Shown here: positions 9,572 through 20,603 of the stretch, piece by piece
Layout of the letters: the number at the start of each line of letters is the position of its first letter
Numbering within the stretch: position 1 is the stretch's first letter
DNA from: Dendrobium chrysotoxum
Taxonomy: Eukaryota; Streptophyta; Magnoliopsida; Asparagales; Orchidaceae
Direction: 5' to 3'
Length of the DNA stretch: 64,000 nucleotides
Assembly: GCA_019925795.1 (NCBI GenBank)
Contig: CM034311.1
Coordinates: 16,622,926 to 16,686,925, forward strand
Position numbers and translations under genes: made by a program
Notes under the pieces: model-generated
What the model saw: the letters and a program-made list of their open reading frames with translations, nothing else
Database searches by the model: none
Told to the model about the DNA's origin: nothing

Positions 9572-10578
9572 CGATACATCACCAAAAAATTATCTTGATC
9601 GGGCACAAATCTCGAGGAAAATTTCAAGTTGAAAACTTCAAAAATTAATTCGGAGACCATTTAAATTCTGATTTTAGCAAGCTTATAGTCGAACTGAGCG
9701 TCTCGGAAATACGAATCCGACGACACCAAATTCAACTCAATCTGAGCCCAAATGAGTCCAAATCAAGTACCCGAAGCGTTGTTGGAAGCATCGAACAACG
9801 ATTTGAGTTACCAAACAATCTCTGATTTTGACGAGCTTATAGTCGAATCGAGCGGCTCGACGAGATGAATCCAATGAGCCCGAGATCGCAGAATTCTGAT
9901 ACCATTAAGATCTTAAAATGCTCAATAAATGGTTCACGATCAAGGGATTCAATATCAGTCGTTCATCCGGATCACTCCTTATTTACCCCTGATCCCTCAT
10001 CTATTTACAGGCTATGCCACTCTAGAAAAACTATAAATAGCCCCTCATTTCTCTTAAGAGGGGACCCAAGAAGAGAAGAAGAGAAGAAGAAGAGAAGAGA
10101 AGTCTATGAGGGAACAACTCCTCCTCGACCACCGCCGGAACACCGTCGGAACTTCACCGGAACTCCGCCGGAACACCACCGGAGCATTGCGAGAGCACCA
10201 CCAGGCGCCCGAGGGACGCCAGAGCTCTGCCCGACGCCGAAGCAACGTCAGAATTCTGCCCAACGCCGGAATTCTACCCGACGCCCGAGTGACGCCGAAA
10301 TTCTGCCGGACACCCGAGTGACATCGGAACTCTGCTTAACTGATACTCATTGTAATCTGATCATCCTGAATTTAACGGACAAATCAGCCTCGTGTATTTC
10401 ATACAACACTTGTGGAACTTTTTCAACTGGGCATGGCCCCGTGGTTTTTCCCATTTTTCAGGGCTTTCCACATAAAAATTCTGGTGTTCTTTCATTTTTC
10501 TGTTTGTGTGCTGGATATACGTAGAACGCTGAGACGGAAATCTAAACTCTATCGCCACGTATATTTAAGTCCGCAACA
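9572..10578 (+). repeat. 3' LTR of the gag-only element
   Basis: 1007 bp, homologous throughout to 4236-5266. It starts CGATACATCACC (TG changed to CG) and ends GTCCGCAACA. TATA at 10032-10040. It is followed by CTACT, the right target duplication. Confidence 0.9.
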
Positions 10579-10583
10579 CTACT

Positions 10584-10932
10584 GAAATAAATGGACATTT
10601 TTTTATTGATAAATTTATCATGTATTCATGTGTAAATTTTATCATATATTTTTTGAAGATATTTATTTTGTTGATTATATATAAATATCTTAATATTTTA
10701 TTCGTTTATCATATTCACTTTATTTATTCCCATTATATTTGAATTTATTTAAAATGTTGAATATATATATTGAGAGAGAGAGAGAAAGAGAGAAAATTTA
10801 TTTTTTTCATGTAAGTATTAAATTTCAGAATTTTAAGCCCAAATAAGAATACTCTGACACAATTTTTCTTTTTTAAAATAAAATCCAATATTTTTTTTGT
10901 CATTTTGGAGCTTAACAATTATCATTTGTAAC
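10584..10932. other. AT-rich spacer with (GA)n
   Basis: Continuation of the sequence interrupted at 4235. Contains a short GA-rich microsatellite (10770-10795). No gene. Confidence 0.6.
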
Positions 10933-12675
10933 CGGGGCAAATTTACTATGGGGACCCTGGGGGCATGACCCCTCACTAACTTTTTAGTTAATGTGTAATT
11001 AAATACATTTATTGCTACCTAATTACAATTAAAAGCAGTTTTTAGGGTTCTTTTTTGGTACTAAAATTATTGCCGCTCTCTTTTAGGTGGATAGACAGAA
11101 AAAAAGGCGAGTACATTGTGAATCCTACATGCCGTAGCAAGTTTGCGATGGAACAGAAACGTCGTTGCTTCTTCTTCACCGCGGATCGACGGCTTGCGAC
11201 GGGAAAGCGGACGGGCGGGCGGCGATTGCAGTTGACAGTTTTCCTATGTGAAGCTCTTGTCTCTTTGGGACATTTGAGGAATCAAAAGATAATATTCTTC
11301 TCCTTCTGGGTTCTGATGTTGTCAGGAATTAGAAGGTAATAAACTAATATTCCGAAGCAGATTTTTTGATGTTTTCTCTAAAGGAAGAATTGCAAAAAAC
11401 CAAATCCTCACATAATTTTTCTCTAATTTATCTGTTTTTAATTTTGTTTGTTAAGAGAAATGTATTATATTATTTTGAGAAATATATTGCAACAATTCTT
11501 TGAGAAAACTTCAATCAGAGAATTTTTTCTCTGATTTTTCTGGTGTTTCTTTGTTAAGGTAAATGTAATATTTTTCTTTGTTTTTAAACATTTTATGTTT
11601 GTAAAAATAACTTCTCATAAATATATCCTTTTGATGGTGCTTATATTTGTTTGTAAAAATAACTTCCCATAAGGGAATTCATGATCATGCCGTTGTAAAT
11701 TTGTTTCCTAGTTTTTGGAAGCATTTTTATTAACTTTACTATCATATTAATAGTTAAAACTAATCCGGGCAAAATCCTATAATTGTTTAAAGAACTTGAA
11801 TTATTTTGTGAGAAGAATAACATAAATATTCCAAATATAACTGATACATTTGTCATGCAAGGAAGATCAAGACGTCGTTCTGAAAGTATAATAAATAGGC
11901 ATCATTATCAAATCAAATTATTTTACACTGTTATAGATATGCAACTTCAAGAGCTAACCAACATGTTTGATAAAATTAATATAGAATTACTTATGTGTGT
12001 GGCATATTTAAAACAATATCAGTCATTTTTAGCTTTTGATAAAGAACGATTACTACGCCTTGCAAAGTTTTATCCGTCAGATTTTTCAGAAATTGATCTC
12101 ATCATACCAGAGAATCAAATTGAAAATTTTATTGTTGATATGAGATCGAATGATGCATTTATGAATTTAAAAGGACTTGGAGAACTTGTTCACAAAATGG
12201 TGGAGACTAAGAAGAATGATATTTTTCCTTGAGTATTCTTACTTAAAGCTTGCTCTGATATTACCAATTTCTACAACAATAATTGAACGAGCATTTTCTG
12301 CAATGAACATTATAAAGAATCATTTATGCAATCATATGGGAGACTCTTGGATGAATGACTATTTACTTAATTATAATAAAAATAATATATTTAATAGTAT
12401 TGACAATGACTTGATCGTACAACAATTTTAAAAAATGAAGACTCGGCGGGAGAAATTATAGATGATAGATTAGAAGAATCTCAATATTTAGTATTCTCAA
12501 TTGGAAGTTTTTTTTGCTTTACCATATATTTTATCTTTTTATAATGAATCTAATGACTTAAAAAAAAAAATTAATTCGCCTATGTCAGTCTCAAGCCAGG
12601 ATGAAAAAGGTTGAGGATTTTTTTTACTTCAATGATTTGTTCCTCCACATGAAAAAAATCCTAGCTCCGCCCCTG
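10933..12675 (+). mobile_element. hAT transposon, internally deleted
   Basis: The right end, read on the minus strand, is CAGGGGCGGAGCTAGGATTT, the terminus typical of plant hAT elements with TTF-type zinc-finger transposases. The left end CGGGGCAAATTT starts after TTTGTAAC, and the right end is followed by TTTATAAC (7 of 8 bases equal), an 8-bp target duplication as expected for hAT. At 1743 bp it is far below the ~3-4 kb of a full element, and only the C-terminal transposase part remains. Confidence 0.7.
11783..12431 (+). pseudogene. hAT transposase C-terminal part (dimerisation domain)
   Basis: Transposase of the TTF-zinc-finger/hAT-C type. The first frame (11783-12231) matches the region before the dimerisation domain: HHYQIKLFYTVIDMQLQEL, then FDKERLLRLAKFYPSDF, then a NLKGLGELVHKMVETKK stretch. 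A frameshift near 12225-12235 leads to a second frame with the hAT dimerisation block: LKLALILPISTTIIERAFSA, MNIIKNHLCNHMGDSWMND and a run to VQQF (stop at 12429). The N-terminal zinc finger and most of the RNase H-like catalytic core are missing, so the protein cannot work. Sequence upstream (10933-11780) looks like leader or intron sequence with no recognised domain. Confidence 0.85.
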
Positions 12676-12689
12676 TTTATAACATATTT

Positions 12690-13299
12690 TTATTATTTAC
12701 CTCTTCAACCTTGACATAGGAAAAAAATTCTTTTTAATTTAATCAGCAATTCTTTATGTAGTTCTTACAAAGAGAACAATATCATAAATACTTTTTATGA
12801 GGCTATTTGTACTGTCAAATATTTCATATAGATGAAACTCAAGTTGGTCTGGTTTAAAGTTCAAAGTGGCCTGATTAGTGAAGTGAAGTGAAAAAATAAA
12901 ACTCTTCAGGTTTATTATGAACTCATTAGATTGTTAATGAGCTCATTAACATCATACTAAAATCTTGACAGCCATAGCAAACTCATCAAAAACATACTAA
13001 AGTCATCAAAGTCATAGTGAATTTGTTAGGAGCATTCTAAACTCATTAGAGCCATGTAAAAAAAAAATAGAATCATAGTGAACTCGTTAGCACTTATTTT
13101 AGCAAGCTAGCAACTTCACCCAACTAGTCAGTGACTTCACCCGACAAGTTGGTTACTTCACCTAGTGACTTTAATCAACAAGTTACGGACTTCACATAGT
13201 AAGTTGATGACTTCATCTAGCAAGTTGATGACTTCACCAACAAGTTGGCGACTTCATCCAGCAAGTCAATGACTTCACCCAAAAAGTTAATAGTTGTAT
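12690..13299 (-). repeat. Repeat K: degenerate short-motif arrays (LTR-like), part 1
   Basis: Two kinds of degenerate ~20-bp unit: AACTCATTAGAGCCATAGTG-like (12915-13085), then GACTTCACCCAACAAGTTGG-like (13105-13285). Read on the minus strand it matches 21930-22450. The second half of this copy appears displaced to 25600-25811, in inverted orientation. Ends with TGTAT (13295-13299). Confidence 0.7.
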
Positions 13300-14163
13300 T
13301 GTAACACCCCAGAATTAAATTTGAAAGAACAATCTATTTATCATTTTAAAAATATATCAGAGCTTCTATAAATCATCAATATAAACAATAACCAACGAAA
13401 TCAACTAAAATCATATATATCAAGATATTTTATTATTTAATCATTCATAATATCATTTATACTAGCTAGGAGATCACTATAATCAATAAACTATCACAAG
13501 CACCTGATTACAAAAGAATAAATGAAAGTACAGAATAAAATTTCAAAAAAAAAACCCAAGGATCTCTAATAATCTCACTCAAACTATTCAAGACCCCTTC
13601 CTTGACCTGAAATTATTAAAATCCACATAATGAGCTCAAAAGCCCAGTAGTAATCCAAAATTCACGAAAACTTTCAATACAATAACTAAAGAATCAATAT
13701 GATATGCTCAGTCTAATATAATCAATAGCAATCAACATAGTTAATGATCAAATATTATCAATAAAACTCAATAAGATCAATAATAAAAGCAGAGAATCAT
13801 TATAATAAATTTAAAAATTAATAATTGGTTTAAAATTCAATAAATCAGTAAAACAATGATGCATAAATCATTCATAGATCACAAAAAGAATCTATCTTAT
13901 CTATTCAATGCATCATTTGTTTATGTATTATTAATGCATCCAATATTATCAATGATATTAATGTATCTATTAATGTCATCCGTTCTATCAATATATGCAT
14001 GCATCAATGCATGATTTAGCAAGACAAGACATCCAACTTTAATGAGATGTTTTCAACATCTTTTATCTCAATTAATTTCTAGTTGGTCATCAATCATATC
14101 AATTATCTTTTCTCTAATTAATTACTCATCACATTCAATTAATCAATTATCATCATATGTGAT
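13300..14163 (-). mobile_element. LTR T, first part (split by inversion)
   Basis: Starts TGTAACACCCC on the plus strand, the complement of the GGGGTGTTACA end common in plant Gypsy LTRs. A GAGCTCAAAAGCCCAGTAGT block near 13632-13651 also fits such LTRs. It ends at GTGAT (14159-14163), where a Tat LTR begins. Its missing part is at 25816-26276, inverted. Confidence 0.7.
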
Positions 14164-14189
14164 TGTTGACCTTGAATTTTCCCAAGACC

Positions 14190-14600
14190 CTTACCATTGG
14201 GTCTAGTGGGTCAAACCTAACATGCTGAGCCCAGACCCATGCCTTGGGTCAACCTGGTTGACTAGGTCAACCCAAGTTGACCCAGATTGACCCAAATTAA
14301 CCCAGATCTCCTTTGATCTGATTTTAAATCACTCACATAGCTTCTTGGGCTCAATTCTCTCCTCCCTTAGGTTCAATGGGTCAAGCTTGACTCATTGGGC
14401 CTAGACCCATGCCCTAGATTAACCTGTTTGACCAGGTCAACCCAGGTTGACCCAAATGGCCCAGATGAGCGCAAATCAAATTCAAAACAATCCTAAACCT
14501 ATCTTTAGTTCAACCCACTCATCCCTTGGACTCAATTGACTAGGTTGACCAAGTCAACCTTGGACTTAGTCAACCAAAGTCTATTGGGTCAATTTGACAT
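14190..14600 (+). promoter_or_regulatory. Cluster of TTGACC/GGTCAA motifs upstream of the LTR TATA box
   Basis: Around twenty TTGACC or GGTCAA hexamers lie within 410 bp, for example CAGGTCAACCCAGGTTGACC. TTGAC(C/T) is the core of the W-box bound by plant WRKY factors. The same cluster is kept in the right copy (31975-32405). Regulation is inferred. Confidence 0.55.
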
Positions 14601-14739
14601 ATTTAAGCCCAATTAGAGTCCATTTAAAGCATTGAAACCATTCTAATTGGGTCTTTTTAATCAAACCACGGCCAAGAGGATTAATTCTCTCTTAATCAAA
14701 CTCTAGATAAGATCTTAGCCGTCCGTGATAGGGTTAGGA

Positions 14740-14749
14740 CTATATATAG
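14740..14749 (+). promoter_or_regulatory. LTR TATA box
   Basis: CTATATATAGGC-type TATA, kept at the equivalent place of the right LTR (31827-31837, minus strand), downstream of the TTGACC cluster. Confidence 0.55.
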
Positions 14750-14926
14750 GCTAGTTTGGGTTCTTTTAGAATGATCTTGATCTTACTCTTGCCCTAAGCC
14801 TCCTCAAACCTGAACCTTGGTTCCTCTGAGCTCTCAAGATTCTCCCTCATCTTCCCCACTCAAACCCACCGGCCAAGGATCACCGTCGGTGAGATCTTTG
14901 ACGAACCGAGGTTAAACTCGTTCCTA

Positions 14927-15512
14927 GGGCTGCAAGTGAACCAAACGTTCAACGAGCTACTCGATACTTGGTTTGATTAAAGCACATTTGTGATCGTTTA
15001 ACTAACTAAACAAACAAACTTGAACAATATTTTAAATACTCGATCCTTAAATAAATAAGCTTGAACACTAATGTGTTTGGTTCATTTATATTCATTAACA
15101 AAATTATTTGAAGTTCGTGAACAAGCTCGACATTATGCTCAATAAAAAGCTCGATAAAAGCTCGATTCATGAGGTTGACTATGACATTCAGTAGTTCATT
15201 AAGGAAGAAAATTTAGTAGTTCATTTTGATTGCTTAGAATGGTGGAAGGTTAACTTCATATTATTGTTTGCTAAATATGTTCATGAACATAGCTCGTTAA
15301 GGCTTGTTTGCTTAAAGCTCGATAAGCACTAAACGAACCAAACATGAACCGAACATGAACCAAACATGAACACTCTTAAATTAAATGAACTAAACATGAA
15401 CACAAACAATAAAGCTCTAATCAAACACGAACCAAACTTGAACAGGCTAATGATAAATGAACTCAAACATGAACACTCACATACTCGGCTCGGCTCGATT
15501 CGTTTGCAGCCC
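14927..15512. mobile_element. Non-autonomous DNA element with GGGCTGCAA ends
   Basis: Terminal inverted repeats GGGCTGCAA...TTGCAGCCC. The flanks carry a duplicated CGTTCCTA (14919-14926 and 15517-15524; two or three bases separate the second copy from the repeat end). Absent from the right LTR, which reads through CGTTCCTAAG uninterrupted. The inside is rich in GAACCAAACATGAAC and AGCTCGATAAAAGCTCGA repeats. Superfamily uncertain: the 8-9 bp target would suit hAT or Mutator. Confidence 0.7.
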
Positions 15513-18074
15513 TACCCGTTCCTAAGCAAAATTTTTAAAAAATTATTTTCTTTAATTTAAAAATAATATTAGTTTAAAATATTAATTATATTTTAAATCT
15601 TATAAATTATAAAATATTTATTCTTTTTTTAATTAATAATTAATTATAAATTATTTAAAATATTTATAATTTTATTTTTAAACATATATATTATTTAAGA
15701 AAGAAACTTAATATAATTAAATTTAAAATTTACTTTAATATTTAGTTGTTTTAAAAAATTATTATATATTAACATATAATTAATATTTAAATATATATTA
15801 TTATTATTAGTTATCATTTTAAATAAAATAAAATATAATATTTTATATTCTTTCTCTTTAAAATCAGAGAATTAATTTTATTTAATTTTAAATTAATAAA
15901 TATTTTTCTATTTTAAGCATTTTTCTTAATAATTTAATTACTTAAACACTTAATTAAACATTAATTAATTTAAACTGAAATACTTTCTAAATTTTATAAA
16001 AAAAGAATTATTACTTTTCTTTAAATTATTTTAAATTTCAAAAACCTTTAATATTTAATTTAATATAATTCAAAAAATTATTCTTTCAATACTAGTTATT
16101 ATTTTAAATTATTTTAAAATATCTTATATTTATTTTAAGCTTTAAAAACTCATAAGTAATTCGTTTTAAATACAAAATTTTTGTGTAATACCTTAAATTT
16201 TTTAGAAAATTATATATTTTAAGTTAAAAGTATTTTAAGATATTAAAAAGTATTTTTCTATTATTTAATTATTTAAATATTTAATTATTATTTAAATAAA
16301 TAATATGTTAAATATTTTTAAATTAAAAATTATTTTAAAACCCTTCCTTGAGTGACCAATGGATCTCTCACACACATATATTTGAATTATTTTTAATTAC
16401 TTTATTTTTAAACTTATTTTATTTATTTCAATATATATATGTTTTTATTTTCAAATATTTTAAAGTTACATATATTTAAATCCTTTAATTTTTCGAGATC
16501 CACTAATGAAACTTTAAACATAGGTTATGCATGAGAATAACATTCGTGGGGAAAGAATTAGTGAATAATTGAGCTCCAATCATTCACTAATCACATCGAT
16601 AATCGTACCTAGTTATTATTTAGTTGTCTTTTATATGTGTAGGTTACACAAGGACTTAGCTTAAACTCTCCTAGCTCTAAGGACATTATGTGTTATGTTT
16701 CTTATGCATCTCCCTTTATGTTACCCCAAGGGTTAGACATTAACATTTGATTCAAACCTATTCAACATAGTGACACCCTAGGGATAATAATTGAAGACCC
16801 GTCTAATGAATTTAGAAAAATTCTAGGGGCAAGGGTGGATCCCCGATTAACATGAAACTTTCCACACTTAAACTTAGTGACATGCTAAACTTTCCAGAAT
16901 TTTCTAGGAATTTTTAGGAGCCTTTAAACCCCTTAATTAAAAAACCCTAATTCACCTCTTTATTAAGACCCGATAACTTTAAAAAATTCTAATAAATCTA
17001 AATTAAATCCAAAAAATTATCTATAATATATCAAACTCTTCAAAATTCAGTCCTTAATCCAAAAAATTTGAAACCCCTTTAATTGGACTTCAATCTGAAC
17101 CTTAATTTAATTTTAATTAAAAATCACTTTTTAAGTAAATTAAATAATTAAAAATTATTAAAAATTCTAAAATTTTTCCAAACACTTAAGAACTCTTCCT
17201 TGTGTCATTCCTGATCTTTGGAGGTGATTCTAAGAGGTTTGAAGCTAATTTGGATCAAAACTCCTAAAATAGCCTTTAATTAAATAATTTCAATAATTCA
17301 TTAATTGCCTAAAACTTCTAAAATTCATAACTTTGCGTAAAAAACTCCAAACCCAGTAAACTCAAAGCCTAATTACTCCTTGTAAGGTCTAATATTTAAT
17401 AAAATGATAAAACTCTCAAATCCATTCTATTTATAGAAGTCATATTTTGGACCCCTTAACTTAGTAGGTAAGGTGAACCCGAACCTTCTAAAATTTGCTA
17501 ATCCAACCTAAATTTTTGAGAACACATCCTAAGTATTAAAAATAACCAACCAACTAAACTAATCTGATAAAATTGATTACTACTGGGTAACCCAAGCCTA
17601 TGAGATTATTAAGTTAGCCCCAAGGAGGGTGAAATAAATCTCACGACCTCGATGAGCGACAAAGGTAGTAATCAACTAAATATTTGAAAATAAAACTTTT
17701 AAAATCAACCCTAAAATATTTATACTTAAATTTAAACCAAAATTTCCCCTTTTGACCTTCAACCGACTGGATCACAAGCAACTTTAACTAAATAACCTAT
17801 ATAAGACATATCCAAATCACACAGTTTTTTACACACATAAAATTGTTTGCTAGGGTACACTTCTAGTTCTAGGATAGGCTGGTGTTTATTTTACTACTGT
17901 GTGCCAAGCTTTTTGAGATTTTATTACATTCTGTGATTGAAAATTGGTTGGTATATTTGTTTACTTTTACTGCCTCTATGGATTGATGTGATGGGTGGTA
18001 GGTTACCCATAGGTTAGGGACACTCTTGATACTAACGATGTCTTCTACAGGTGGTCATGCTCATGCAGCACTAA

Positions 18075-18390
18075 AGGGGGGCTAAAATAAATGATAATCA
18101 TGTACATAAATATTTGCTATATGTGCTTCAGCCGCTTAGCCCCCCTAAAATAAATGAGGGCTAAAATAAATCATAAATATAACTGTTACAGGTGCTCTTA
18201 CTACTTAGCCCTCAAATAAAAAAGAGCATGGCCAAGTGTTACTGACATGAGTATTTTTAGCTCACCTAAAATAAATGAGGGCTAAAATAAATCATAAATA
18301 TAACTGCTACAGGTGCTCTAACTGCTTAGCCCTCAAATAAAAAAGAGCGTGGCCAAGTGTGGCTTACATGAGTATTTTATTTTCATATAT
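18075..18390 (+). repeat. ~121-bp tandem duplication within the left Tat LTR
   Basis: CTAAAATAAATGAGGGCTA recurs at 18145 and 18266 with nearly identical following sequence (AACTGYTACAGGTGCTCT, AAAAAAGAGCRTGGCCAAGT). A diverged partial copy precedes them. The right LTR holds one unit (about 28085-28200). Confidence 0.8.
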
Positions 18391-20255
18391 AATTGCTTGG
18401 GTTATTTTATATTAACTGTTTAGGATAACCATGCAGAAGAGTCTATATTTTCTTTTTTTAATAATGTGATTTGATGTAATGAGTATTGAGTTGTGAAAGT
18501 CTTAAAAAATGAGGCATTTCAAATACTAGGTACCCAAAGAGAAAAAGAAAGGCCCTTCATAAGGATTTTTTTATTCATTTGGGTACCCTTCTAAAGGGCA
18601 AACCTTACGAAGACCGAAGGGAGCCGATTCGAAGGAAGATGATTTATATAAAAACTATTGAAGACAAAGGCTTGAAGATGAAATGCCTTGCTTTTAAGAC
18701 TTGCGTTGTTCAGTAGGATTAAAATCTGGGTTGTTGTCAATGGTGCCCGGCCACTTTACTTTTTTTGCAAATCCTGGGTTGTAATAAAAGGCACTTGCCT
18801 ATAGACATTAGTTTATTTATTTGGTTTAATTATTCTATGGATGATGTGAAGATGATTGTGATATAGCGTTGCATACTTTTCTTAATTTCTTTAGCGTTTG
18901 TGTGCCGCTTTTATTCTATCCTGGATTCGATTAGAGGCTCGTGAGGGTATGCCAAAAACTCTTCAACTAAATTAAAAATAAAATTTTTAAGATAACATAG
19001 AAACTCTAACGCTCGTAAGAAGTAAGACCGGGACCGCTGAGAGTTCGCATAGCATATTTGCTGCATTATTCTATTCATTTTTAGGCCGCTCCCTGCCTGA
19101 GAGTTCTGGAAAATCAGCTGGCCTATGAGGGTACAGATCTGTCAAGGGGAGTCTATGCACTCTAGGATAAAATTTATTTTTAAGTATTTTTTAAAAACTG
19201 CTTCATATATATTTCAAGTATTTAATCGAGTCAATCAACATGCATTATATTAGAAATCAATTTAAAAGTGAGTCTAAAACTTTAATTGTATTTACTTTTT
19301 AGAATTTTCATCCAATACAAGTAAAGGGACCACTTAGGATAATCTCTAGATATCGGTCCTACTTCTCAAAAATTTTAAGCCTCTCTACCACTCTTTCATA
19401 AAAAAAATAATTGGACTCATGGTTTTAAATCAACTAGGTGGTTAGTTGGCTCCCCAGTCCAGGCCGGGATAAGTCCAGGTTTTACATTATATTAGTTAAG
19501 ACACGGGTGTTAGTGTTGTGTGTAGAACACTAAACTTACTCTAGATTTAGGGTTCAAGGCTACTACTATCAGTGTCCTGTAGTATGCCTCATCAGTAGGT
19601 AAATCCTCTATCTTTCAGGGGTTATAAATCCTCCTTATCCGAATCATATGGATAACGCCACCTCCATCCTTCCCTCTTACATGTTGTGAGTGCATTGCTC
19701 ATTTCTTTTCTCCAATTTCTTCTCACTACCTTAGTCCCTCTGGATATTGATGTGAGCCATGTGTGTTGACTAAGCCCAGTTGAACCTTTTCTCACCCTTT
19801 GAGTAGAGTGGACTTCCTAGTCTCCTCCCTATGTGTCAATCTCATTTGAAAGTATAATGTAGATTTCTTAATCGAGAGTCTTCTCAGGCCCCGGCTTGAG
19901 ATGTAATTAACCACAGGGGCTTGCGCCCGTGGGAAACTGAATTCCTCTACAATCTATCCCCGTGGGAAACTGAATCCCTCTACAATCTATCCCCGTACGG
20001 TGGTGTCACTCGAGCTGATATATTGGGTGGGGGAAACCCCGTGACTCCGATCAGGTCATGTATATTATTACCCATTAAGGTGCGTAGGCGAGAACCGCTA
20101 TCCTCATTGGTTAATCATATGTATGATCTAATCTGCCCTCCATTAGTCTGCTTATGAAGAGTGTATAGGCCTGTGATCATTTTATCCTACTAGATAGTGC
20201 AGTCGTACCCTCTACAATCTATCCCCGCACGGTGGTGTCCTTTAGGAGTTCCACA

Positions 20256-20372
20256 TATATTAAGTGGGGTTTATTATTTTTTATATATCAAAGAGAACCT
20301 AAGCATTGATTAGGGGAGATAGAGCTTTAAATATTTTAATAATTCAAAAGTGCACTCCATAGCCCCCATCAA
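20256..20372 (+). repeat. Terminal stub of an Athila-like LTR
   Basis: Short AT-rich stretch ending CATAGCCCCCATCA just before an Athila-type PBS. The rest of this LTR is not next to it; the Tat LTR edge abuts at 20255. Confidence 0.5.
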
Positions 20373-20375
20373 GTT

Positions 20376-20396
20376 TTTGGAGCCGTTGCTGGAGAA
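20376..20396 (+). promoter_or_regulatory. Athila-type primer binding site (degenerate)
   Basis: TTGGAGCCGTTGCTGGAGA differs by a few bases from TGGCGCCGTTGCCGGGGA, the tRNA-Asp-type PBS of plant Athila elements. The gag fragment follows on the same strand. Confidence 0.75.
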
Positions 20397-20603
20397 GTGT
20401 TTCTTTTTTTTGTAAATTTTAACTATATTATTTAATGAACTGCGTAGTTAGACCTACTTATAACTTTTATTTTTAATTGCTTTTATTAATGATTGTATAT
20501 TTTTAGTTACATTCTTTATAGCCATAGAAAGAAACTTTTATTATTTGATCTTGAAATTGAGATAACATTTTCTAAAATTAGAAAGACTAAAAAGATTTTA
20601 AAA

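Larger units (their letters stand above)
4236..10578 (+). mobile_element. Complete gag-only (TR-GAG-like) Gypsy LTR retrotransposon
   Basis: A 6343-bp element in this order: 5' LTR (4236-5266), PBS (from 5270), gag (5318-6856), 2.7 kb of non-coding repeats, polypurine tract (9555-9570) and 3' LTR (9572-10578). Perfect 5-bp target duplications CTACT lie at 4231-4235 and 10579-10583. No protease, RT, RNase H or integrase sequence was found in any frame between gag and the 3' LTR. This matches the non-autonomous class known in plants as TR-GAG, which needs pol supplied by a partner. The gag type points to the Tat side of Ty3/gypsy. The two LTRs differ at many sites by eye, so the insertion is not recent. 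Confidence 0.9.
14164..20255 (+). mobile_element. Tat-type giant LTR, left copy
   Basis: TGTTGACCTTGAAT...GTTCCACA, about 6.1 kb including a ~590-bp inserted element. It aligns along its whole length, in inverse orientation, with 26277-32414. A TATA box sits ~575 bp from its start. It lacks a ~780-bp block present in the right copy and has an extra tandem duplication at 18075-18390. The left flank GTGAT does not match the right flank TATAT, but it does match the flank of the right copy. No coding frame. Confidence 0.85.

Noticed and set aside
11055..11339. 94-residue ORF in the hAT 5' part
   Set aside because: No domain recognised, and it lies where the leader or intron of the transposase gene is expected.
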